From Lachnospiraceae bacterium (GTDB lineage: Bacteria > Bacillota > Clostridia > Lachnospirales > Lachnospiraceae): a stretch of 5,504 nucleotides of DNA. The stretch is taken from the NCBI GenBank assembly GCA_024691065.1, contig JAILOA010000412.1:1-5504 (forward strand), read 5' to 3'. This document shows, in pieces, positions 1 to 5,504 of the stretch (its first letter is position 1; each line of letters begins with the position of its first letter). A program made the translations under genes and the position numbers. The notes below the pieces were generated by a model. The model was not told the DNA's origin. It ran no database searches and saw only the letters and a list, made by a program, of their open reading frames with translations.

Positions 1-3000
1 TTTATGACGGAACAGCACTTACAAAGAAGGAATATACCAGCAGTGGTCTTGTAGGTGGAGACAGAAGTACAACTGCAGCTAAAGATACCATAAGCAAGGT
101 TATTTTCACAGGATCACAGACACTTGTGGGCGAAAGCGCAAATACACCATCCGATGCCTTGATAGTTAATAATGAAGGTAGGGATGTAACCGACAGCTAC
201 AGCATAAAGTATGTAAGCGGAACACTTAAGGTTACAAAGCGTACAGTTACCATAGCAGCAAACAGTGACAGTAAGCAGTATGATGGTACTCCGCTTACCG
301 ACAGTGGTTATACCGTACAGGCGAAGACAGCCGATACGGGACTTGCTGATGGAGACAAGGTAAGTGCAATTTCGGTAGTAGGTTCACAGACAAGGATTAA
401 TACTGCAGAAGATGTTAACAATAACAATATCGTAGAAGGCAGTGTTAAGATTACAAATTCAAATAATGAATATGTAACTGACAGCTATAAGATAGAGCTT
501 GTACCGGGAACTCTTACAGTAGGTATGGGAACTGCAATTCAGATTACGGCAGGAAGTAAAGAGAAGACTTACGACGGAACAGCCCTTACCTGCAGTAATT
601 ACGAGATTACAAGCGGTGCTCTTTCAACGGGACATAAGATTGAGACGATTACATTTACCAGTGACAGTACAATTACTTATGCAGGAAGTACAACAAATGT
701 AATAGATACTGTTAAGATTGTAGATTCATCAGGTAATGATGTTACAAGTAACTATACAATTTCAACAATGCCGGGATTACTTACTGTTGATCCTAAGGAA
801 ATTACAGTCACAGCGGGAAGCACTTCAAAGACCTATGACGGAACGGCTCTTACATATACCAAATTCAAGGTGGCAGATACCTTGGGTAATGCAGACGCAA
901 AAGAGTTAAGTGGTTATGCAAGTCATAACGAAACCAATACAGGTGTTGAATCTGCAGCCCTTCAGGACGGAGAGAAGATTAATGTAACTCTTACAGGTAC
1001 CCGTACTGTTGCAGGAAACTCCCCTAATAAGGCAGGAAGCATAGTAGTAAGAAATGCCAAGGGTGACAATATAACAAGCAGCTACAAGATTAATTGTGTA
1101 GATGGAACACTTACCATTAATCCAAGGGATATAGTAATCACAGCTAAGAATTTGACCAAGGAATATGACGGAACAGCTCTTACAAGTACCCCTGTAGTGG
1201 ATGGAGTTGCAGCTGCACACGATTATAGTATTTCAAATATTGCTGATGGAGATTCAATTAATGCTCTTACATTTGACGGATCACAGACTATTGCAGGCAC
1301 CGGTGATACAACACCTAAGAATGTTCAAATAGTTAACGGCAGTAAAGAGGATGTGACGGCAAGCTACAATATAGCCTATGTCGGAGGCGACTTAGAGGTA
1401 ACTAAAAAATCACTTAAAATAACAGCAGGCAGCGATACCAGGATTTATGACGGTACACCTTTAATCAAGCATACCTTTACCAGTGAAGGTCTTGTGGGTG
1501 GAGATACGGATTCTTCAACCGAAACCGTTAAGGATAAGATCAGTAAGGTTACTTATTCGGGTTCACAGACAATAGTAGGTAAATGTGACAATATGCCTTC
1601 AGCTGCTAAGATTCTTAACCAGAATGGTAAGGAGGTAACAGAGAGCTACGATATTACCTATGTGAAGGGAACGCTTGAAGTTACACAGCGTACAGTTATT
1701 ATTACAGCTAAGAGTGCCAATAAAGAATATGATGGTACACCTCTTACATGCAATGACTACACGGTACAGGCAAAGACAGCCGATACGGGACTTGCAGATG
1801 GAGATAAGGTAAGTGCCATTGAAGTAGTTGGTTCACAGACAGAGCTTAATACTGCTACCGATGTTGATAATAACAATATCACAGAGGGCAGTGTAAAGAT
1901 TTCAAATTCAAATAATGAAGATGTAACAGGAAGCTACAACATAGTTCTAAAACCTGGTACATTGACAATAGGAAGCGGTACTCCGATTACAATTACCGCA
2001 GGTAGTGACAGCAAGACTTACGATGGAACAGCTCTTACAAGTAATGGTTATGAGATTACGAGTGGTTCTCTTTCCACGGGACATAAGATCAAGTCGGTTA
2101 CATTTAGTGATGACAGTACGATTACTTATGCAGGAAGTAAGGATAATGTAATAACAAGCGTTACTATTGTAGACACATTGGACAGCAATAAAGATGTAAC
2201 GGATAACTATACTATTTCCACTATAAACGGAACACTTACGGTTAATCCTAAGGAAATTAAGGTAACTGCAGGTAGTGCCGGAAAGACTTACGATGGTACC
2301 GCACTTACAAATACTACATTTAAGGTGGCAGATACTATAGGTAATGCAGATGAAACCGACCTGACAGGTTATTCAAGCTATGATGTAAATCATGAAGGTG
2401 TTGAATCTGCTGCACTTGTTGCTAACGATAAGATTAATGTTACCATTACAGGTTCACGGACATTGGCCGGAAGCTCGGCTAATAAGGCCGGAAATGCAGT
2501 AGTAAGGAATGCTGCAGGTGATGATATAACAGGAAGCTATAAGATTAGCTATGTTGACGGAAGTCTTGTGGTTAATAAGAAGGCACTTGTTATTTCGGCA
2601 AATTACAAGACAAAGACTTATGATGGAACAGCTCTTGTAAGTGATGTAACAAATTCCAACGATTATACAATCGGAGAAGTATCCGGTGATACAACAGTTA
2701 AGACACTTGCTGCAGGTGATACCATTAAGAGTATTGAATATGATGGTTCACAGACTATAGCAGGAAAGAGTGATACCCTTCCTAAGAATGTTCAGATTGT
2801 AAACAGCAGTAATGTTGATGTAACAGCAAGTTATTCTATTACATACAATTCGAACACTTTAGAGGTAACAAAGAAAGCACTTAAAATTACAGCTGATGAC
2901 GCTGAGAAGATTTACGATGGAACACCTCTTATTAAGCACAGTTGTACAAGTGAAGGTCTTGTGGGCGGAGATACCGCTGCAGGAACAACAACCATTAAGG

Positions 3001-5504
3001 ATACAATAAGTAAGGTTGTTTACTCGGGTCTTCAGACAATAGTCGGAGAATGTAAGAATACACCATCCTCGGCAACAATACTTAATAACACCGGTAAGGA
3101 TGTAACCGAAAGCTACAATATTAGTTACGTAGCCGGAACACTTAAGGTTACACAGCGTGAGGTTACAATCCATGCAAAGAGTGCCAATAAAGAGTATGAT
3201 GGTACACCACTTGTTTGCAATGATTACACGGTTGATGCCAAGACAGATACAACGGGACTTGTAGATGGCGACAAGGTAGTTGCCATTGAAGTAGTTGGAT
3301 CACAGACAGAGATTAATACTGCATCAGATGTTAATAATAACAACATCACTGAAGGCAGTGTAAAGATTAATAATTCAAATAATGAAAATGTAACTGCAAG
3401 CTATAAGATTATTCTTAAGCCTGGTACTCTTACTGTAGGTAGCGGTACACCAATCACAATCACTGCGGGAAGTGCCTCAAAGACTTATGACGGAACAGCC
3501 CTTACATGCAGCGATTATGAGCTTACAAGCGGTGCTCTTTCAACAGGACATAAGATAGAGAAGGTTACATTTGATTACAGTACTACTGACAATGTACAAA
3601 ACAGTAAAATCACATACGAAGGAAGTACTGATAACGTTATTGATACAGTAAAGATTGTTGATACTTTAAACAATAATGAAGATGTTACAAGCAACTATAC
3701 AATTTCAACTTTACCTGGAAAACTTACAATTAATCCTAAGGAAATCAGGTTGACTGCAAGAAGTGTATCAAAGACCTATGATGGTATAGCACTTACAATT
3801 GCAACCTTCAAGGGCGATGATGGTTTGGGTAATGCCGATGATAATTATCTGACAGCTTACGAAACATACAGCGCTGCAAATGAAGGAGTTCATTCGGCTG
3901 CTCTCATTGGTGATGATAAGATTAATGTGGTGATTGAGGGATCTCAGACAATTGCCGGTTCTTCACCTAACAAGATTACAAGGGCAGTAGTTACGACAGA
4001 GATTAATGGTGTGGTAGAGGATATTTCAAGCAGTTACAAGATAAGCGTTGTTGATGGTATCCTTAAGGTAAATAAGAAAAATGTAACTATTACAGCTAAT
4101 AATAAGACAAAAGAGTATGACGGAACAGCACTTGTAAGCAGTCCGGTAGTCAACGGAGTCGGCAGCGGAGATTATACATTGGGTAAGGAAGACGGAGAAA
4201 GTATTGTTGATACTCTGGCAGCCAATGATTCAATCTATGCGCTTAGCTTTGACGGATCACAAACCGTTTACGGAAAGAATGAGACAACTCCTAAGGATGC
4301 GGTAATTGTTGACAGAGACGGCGCAGATGTTACGGAATGCTACAACATTACATACGATTCCGGAATACTTGAAGTAACACAGAAACCACTTACAATTACA
4401 GCAACTGATAAGGGTAAGGTTTATGATGGAACAGCTCTTACAAGCGAGGAGTATACTACTACGGATCTTGCTGCAGGAGATGAAATCTACAACATTACAT
4501 TTACCGGTTCACAGTCTGATATAGGACAAAGTACAAATACACCTTCCAAGGCAATAATTGTGAACGGTACCGGTAAGAATGTAACCGCAAGTTACTTATT
4601 TACATATAAAGCAGGCACATTAAATGTCAGCACCAGAGATATTACAATAGTTGCAAACAGTGCCAGCAAGCAGTATGATGGTACACCGCTTGTATGTAAG
4701 GAGTACACGGTTCTCAATCAGACAAGTACAACAGGTCTTGCAGATGGTGACAGAATTACCGATATTACCATTGTGGGATCGGAAACAGAAATTAACACAG
4801 GTGAGGAAGATAACAATATTATCAAGCCTGGTAGTGTTAAGATTACTAATTCTTATAACGAAAATGTAACCAAGAACTATAACATAATTCTTGAACCTGG
4901 TACACTTACCGTAGGAAAGGGTGATCCACTTACTCTTACGGCAGGAGATGCTACAAAGACTTACGACGGAACACCTCTTACATGCTCGGATTACGAGATT
5001 TCAAGCGGAGCTCTTTCGGTAGGACATGAAATCAGGACGGTTACATTTAGTGATGAAAGTACAATTACATACGCCGGAAATAAGGAAAATAAGATTACCG
5101 GTGTGGTAATTGTGGATACTTTGGATAATGACAAGGTGGTTACGGATAACTATACACTTTCATTTATACCGGGATCACTCACAGTTAATCCTAAGGCAAT
5201 TACAATAACAGCCGGAAGCGATACCAAGATTTATGATGGTACGGCAATTACAAATACTACATTTAAGACTGCAGATGGTTTAGGAAATGAAGATGCTGAC
5301 TTCCTGGATGGCTATTCAGTTTACCGCGAAGCTAACGAAGGAGTTCACGCAGCGGCACTTGCAGCAGATGATAAGTTAAATGTTGTGCTCGAAGGATCGC
5401 AGACATTAGCCGGTACTTCAGCTAACAAGGTAAGGCGTGCGGTAGTTACGGCAGTTGTTAACGGAGAAACAAAAGACATTACAGACAGCTACGATATCAG
5501 CTTT
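1..5504 (+). CDS. Giant YDG/MBG-repeat surface protein, internal fragment (partial at both ends)
   Basis: The frame beginning at base 3 is open for 1834 codons; bases 1-2 finish an earlier codon. No start or stop lies in the window. The product consists of 19 tandem domains of 84-113 residues. Each opens with K-x-Y-D-G-T-x-L, usually has a central G-S-Q-T strand, then a D/N-V-T-x-S-Y-x-I segment, a G-T-L-x-V strand and an I-T-A strand leading into the next YDG. This matches the YDG and MBG domain class, known from large secreted adhesins and predicted to be beta-sandwich-like. The probable role is an extracellular stalk or adhesin; no catalytic motif is visible. No signal peptide, transmembrane segment, LPxTG motif or S-layer domain is seen, as expected for an interior piece. 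Composition is rich in Thr, Ser, Asn, Asp, Gly and Val, with no Trp, 3 Met and 11 Cys. Domains fall into five types in fixed order. Coding status is very secure; cell-surface location is inferred. Confidence 0.96.
3..278 (+). repeat. YDG unit 1, type A
   Basis: 92 residues. The type A signature is a G-L-V-G-G-D loop followed by a Ser/Thr-rich insert, then K-D-T-I-S-K-V and G-S-Q-T-L-V-G, then T-P-S near the middle. It ends V-S-G-T-L-K-V-T-K-R, the linker class that leads into B units. The preceding I-T-A strand lies before the window. Confidence 0.85.
279..569 (+). repeat. YDG unit 2, type B
   Basis: 97 residues. The type B signature is Y-T-V-Q-A-K-T-A-D-T-G-L-A-D-G-D-K-V, then V-V-G-S-Q-T, a D-V-N-N-N-N-I run, E-G-S-V-K-I and N-S-N-N-E. 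It ends in the B-to-C linker V-G-M-G-T. This linker has Met and Ala where units 7 and 12 have V/I-G-S-G-T-P. It lacks the Cys that the other B units carry seven residues after the YDG Tyr. Confidence 0.87.
570..833 (+). repeat. YDG unit 3, type C
   Basis: 88 residues. The type C signature is Y-E-I-T-S-G-A-L-S-T-G-H-K-I, then D-S-T-I-T-Y-A-G-S in place of the G-S-Q-T strand found in all other types, then V-K-I-V-D and N-Y-T-I-S-T. It ends with the C-to-D linker D-P-K-E-I. A Cys codon at 591-593 follows YDGTALT. Confidence 0.87.
834..1163 (+). repeat. YDG unit 4, type D
   Basis: 110 residues, the longest type. The type D signature is F-K-V-A-D-T-L-G-N-A-D, an extra segment reaching G-V-E-S-A-A-L, then K-I-N-V-T-L-T-G-T-R-T-V-A-G and S-P-N-K. 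The usual G-S-Q-T is G-T-R-T here. The linker N-P-R-D-I differs from the N-K-K of the other complete D units and resembles that of C units. An unpaired-looking Cys sits in I-N-C-V-D-G. Confidence 0.87.
1164..1445 (+). repeat. YDG unit 5, type E
   Basis: 94 residues. The type E signature is P-V-V-D-G-V followed by D-Y-S-I, then A-D-G-D-S-I, F-D-G-S-Q-T-I-A-G, T-P-K-N-V-Q-I-V-N and D-V-T-A-S-Y. It ends L-E-V-T-K-K, the E-to-A linker class. It has the shortest loop of the three E units. Confidence 0.86.
1446..1727 (+). repeat. YDG unit 6, type A
   Basis: 94 residues. It carries L-I-K-H, S-E-G-L-V-G-G-D, then D-K-I-S-K-V and G-S-Q-T-I-V-G-K-C. The last in-frame Met codon of the window is at 1593-1595. 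It ends V-T-Q-R and leads into K-S-A-N-K-E-Y-D-G. The nearest relative by eye is unit 11. Confidence 0.86.
1728..2018 (+). repeat. YDG unit 7, type B
   Basis: 97 residues, the same length as units 2 and 12. Residues encoded by 1761-1820 are identical to those encoded by 312-371 in unit 2 over 20 codons, with five third-base differences. A Cys codon at 1749-1751 follows YDGTPLT. The linker to C is I-G-S-G-T-P. Confidence 0.88.
2019..2288 (+). repeat. YDG unit 8, type C
   Basis: 90 residues. It carries Y-E-I-T-S-G-S-L-S-T-G-H-K-I and D-S-T-I-T-Y-A-G-S. The position that is Cys in the other C units is Ser-Asn here, so this C unit has no cysteine. It ends N-G-T-L-T-V-N-P-K-E-I. Confidence 0.86.
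2289..2618 (+). repeat. YDG unit 9, type D
   Basis: 110 residues. It carries F-K-V-A-D-T-I-G-N-A-D, G-V-E-S-A-A-L, D-K-I-N-V-T-I-T-G-S-R-T-L-A-G and V-V-R-N-A. It pairs with unit 4 in having G-V-E-S and V-V-R-N-A rather than the G-V-H and longer N-G insert of units 14 and 19. It ends V-N-K-K. Confidence 0.86.
2619..2912 (+). repeat. YDG unit 10, type E
   Basis: 98 residues. The P-V-V-x-G-V segment of units 5 and 15 is replaced by an Asn/Ser/Thr loop, followed by D-Y-T-I-G and L-A-A-G-D-T-I. The rest is typical E: Y-D-G-S-Q-T-I-A-G, P-K-N-V-Q-I-V-N, D-V-T-A-S-Y and L-E-V-T-K-K. An internal E-Y-D-G-S in the central strand is not a domain start. Confidence 0.85.
2913..3194 (+). repeat. YDG unit 11, type A
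   Basis: 94 residues. It carries L-I-K-H-S-C, S-E-G-L-V-G-G-D, D-T-I-S-K-V and I-V-G-E-C. It is the only unit with two cysteines. The central strand reads G-L-Q-T instead of G-S-Q-T. It ends V-T-Q-R and leads into K-S-A-N-K-E-Y-D-G as unit 6 does. Confidence 0.86.
3195..3485 (+). repeat. YDG unit 12, type B
   Basis: 97 residues. It carries C-N-D-Y-T-V, T-T-G-L-V-D-G-D-K-V, A-I-E-V-V-G-S-Q-T-E-I, D-V-N-N-N-N-I-T-E-G-S-V-K-I and the linker V-G-S-G-T-P. The Cys codon at 3216-3218 occupies the same place as in units 7 and 17. Confidence 0.87.
3486..3776 (+). repeat. YDG unit 13, type C with insertion
   Basis: 97 residues against 88-90 for the other C units. About seven extra codons lie around 3582-3608, between the V-T-F strand and I-T-Y-E-G-S, encoding a Thr/Asp/Asn-rich loop. 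It keeps the type C features S-G-A-L-S-T-G-H-K-I and N-Y-T-I-S-T, and has a Cys codon at 3507-3509. Confidence 0.86.
3777..4115 (+). repeat. YDG unit 14, type D
   Basis: 113 residues, the longest unit. The signature reads Y-D-G-I-A-L, the only unit where the Thr of YDGT is replaced. It carries G-L-G-N-A-D, A-N-E-G-V-H-S-A-A-L, D-K-I-N-V-V-I-E-G-S-Q-T-I-A-G and R-A-V-V-T. A longer N-G-containing segment follows, before the S-S-Y-K-I strand. It groups with unit 19. Confidence 0.86.
4116..4421 (+). repeat. YDG unit 15, type E
   Basis: 102 residues, the longest E. It shares the P-V-V-x-G-V segment with unit 5, then has an extended acidic loop (G-K-E-D-G-E-S) before T-L-A-A-N-D-S-I and F-D-G-S-Q-T. 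The central turn is V-Y-G rather than I-A-G. A Cys sits in V-T-E-C-Y-N-I. It ends L-E-V-T-Q-K. Confidence 0.85.
4422..4673 (+). repeat. YDG unit 16, divergent short type A
   Basis: 84 residues, the shortest unit. Its place between E and B, the T-P-S-K-A segment and the following K-Q-Y-D-G-T-P-L junction mark it as type A. The G-L-V-G-G-D loop and the following insert are reduced to D-L-A-A-G-D-E-I. The linker is V-S-T-R rather than V-T-K/Q-R. It could be a generic YDG unit that replaced an A. Confidence 0.8.
4674..4961 (+). repeat. YDG unit 17, type B
   Basis: 96 residues. It carries T-T-G-L-A-D-G-D-R-I, I-V-G-S-E-T-E-I-N-T-G, a shortened D-N-N-I-I run, P-G-S-V-K-I and N-E-N-V-T. The central strand has G-S-E-T. 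The linker to C is V-G-K-G-D-P. The Cys codon is at 4695-4697. Confidence 0.86.
4962..5231 (+). repeat. YDG unit 18, type C
   Basis: 90 residues. It carries C-S-D-Y-E-I-S-S-G-A-L-S-V-G-H-E-I, D-E-S-T-I-T-Y-A-G-N, V-I-V-D-T-L-D and N-Y-T-L-S. It ends G-S-L-T-V-N-P-K-A-I. The Cys codon at 4983-4985 follows YDGTPLT. Confidence 0.86.
5232..5504 (+). repeat. YDG unit 19, type D (truncated by window end)
   Basis: 91 residues seen of an expected 110-113. It carries G-L-G-N-E-D, A-N-E-G-V-H-A-A-A-L, D-K-L-N-V-V-L-E-G-S-Q-T-L-A-G and R-A-V-V-T with an N-G-E-T insert, all close to unit 14. The signature is Y-D-G-T-A-I, with Ile for the usual Leu. It stops just before the final G-T-L strand. Confidence 0.85.

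Larger units (their letters stand above)
3..1445 (+). repeat. Five-domain super-repeat, copy 1 (A-B-C-D-E)
   Basis: Residues 1-481 of the fragment hold units 1-5, one of each type, phased here from the Tyr of each YDG motif. Unit lengths are 92, 97, 88, 110 and 94 residues. The true fold boundary is probably about 10-15 residues before each YDG, since the I-T-A strand leading into it seems part of the same domain. Confidence 0.9.
1446..2912 (+). repeat. Five-domain super-repeat, copy 2 (A-B-C-D-E)
   Basis: Units 6-10, 489 residues, in the same type order as copy 1. Unit lengths are 94, 97, 90, 110 and 98. The A, B, C and D units align with their copy-1 partners with at most two residues of length change. 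The E unit is 4 residues longer and has a different loop after YDGTAL. Confidence 0.9.
2913..4421 (+). repeat. Five-domain super-repeat, copy 3 (A-B-C-D-E)
   Basis: Units 11-15, 503 residues, the longest complete copy. Unit lengths are 94, 97, 97, 113 and 102. The extra length comes from an insertion of about 7 codons in the C unit, three in the D unit and a longer loop in the E unit. The order of types is unchanged. Confidence 0.9.
4422..5504 (+). repeat. Five-domain super-repeat, copy 4 (A-B-C-D, cut by window end)
   Basis: Units 16-19, 361 residues seen. Unit lengths are 84, 96, 90 and at least 91. The A unit is the most divergent of its type and 8-10 residues short. The window ends inside the D unit at S-Y-D-I-S-F, just before its expected G-T-L strand. 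An E unit would be predicted next if the pattern holds. Confidence 0.87.

Noticed and set aside
906..1220. Minus-strand ORF of 104 codons, rich in Cys and Tyr
   Set aside because: It lies opposite the repeat coding frame. Its many Cys codons are the complement of the very frequent Thr codon aca. A similar antisense ORF at 2859-3173 arises from the same cause, and it matches no known family by eye.
2742..2756. Possible extra YDG domain start inside unit 10 (E-Y-D-G-S-Q-T)
   Set aside because: It aligns with the central F-D-G-S-Q-T strand of E units 5 and 15, and it lacks the preceding I-T-A strand and the following Thr-x-Leu of a true YDG start.
2859..3173. Minus-strand ORF of 104 codons
   Set aside because: It is another antisense shadow of A/E-type repeat units, with the same Cys/Asn-rich composition caused by aca and att codons on the other strand.
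4651..4869. Plus-strand ORF of 72 codons in another frame, starting with ttg
   Set aside because: It is fully inside B unit 17, out of frame with the repeat protein, with no recognisable product. Homologous stretches in the other B units do not yield a comparable ORF in the set I was shown.
3..5504. CRISPR array or non-coding satellite repeat
   Set aside because: The periodicity is about 90-110 codons with mostly multiple-of-three spacing, synonymous third-base changes and an uninterrupted frame, so it is protein-coding. There are no short identical repeats with uniform spacers.
1..5504. Wall anchor, signal peptide, dockerin or enzymatic domain within the fragment
   Set aside because: I looked for LPxTG, long hydrophobic runs, SLH-like and dockerin-like motifs and found none. 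Only YDG units are present.
3..5504. Collapsed or chimeric assembly of identical repeats
   Set aside because: Same-type units differ at many third bases and by small indels, so long identical stretches that would cause collapse are not seen. The order of types is also regular throughout.

Overview
The whole window lies inside one very large coding region on the + strand. Reading from base 3 gives 1834 codons with no stop, and the frame is open at both edges, so neither the start nor the stop of the gene is present. The encoded fragment is made only of tandem domains, each carrying the signature K-x-Y-D-G-T-x-L. This matches the YDG/MBG class of beta-rich repeat domains found in giant bacterial surface proteins and adhesins. 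I see no RNA gene, promoter, terminator, mobile element or CRISPR array, and no second credible gene on either strand.

There are 19 YDG units, the last one cut by the window edge. They fall into five recognisable sequence types, here named A to E, which occur in strict order: A-B-C-D-E, A-B-C-D-E, A-B-C-D-E, A-B-C-D. The protein therefore has a higher-order repeat of five domains (about 481, 489 and 503 residues for the three complete copies; 1443, 1467 and 1509 bp). Each type has its own internal signature and its own linker to the next type. Bases 3-1445 hold copy 1, 1446-2912 copy 2, 2913-4421 copy 3, and 4422-5504 most of copy 4.

The composition is that of a secreted, extended protein: rich in Thr, Ser, Asn, Asp, Gly, Val and Ile, with no Trp, three Met (none after base 1595) and 11 Cys. 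The likely role, inferred from domain class and size, is an extracellular stalk or adhesin. The parts that would prove this (signal peptide, ligand-binding head, wall anchor or S-layer domain) lie outside the window.

The organism is probably a low-to-moderate GC Gram-positive. GC is about 40% by eye on a small sample, and codons favour ctt for Leu, aca for Thr, gga for Gly and agg/cgt for Arg. Gut or rumen Clostridia such as Lachnospiraceae fit this style, but that is a weak inference, since YDG/MBG proteins also occur in Bacteroidetes and Proteobacteria.
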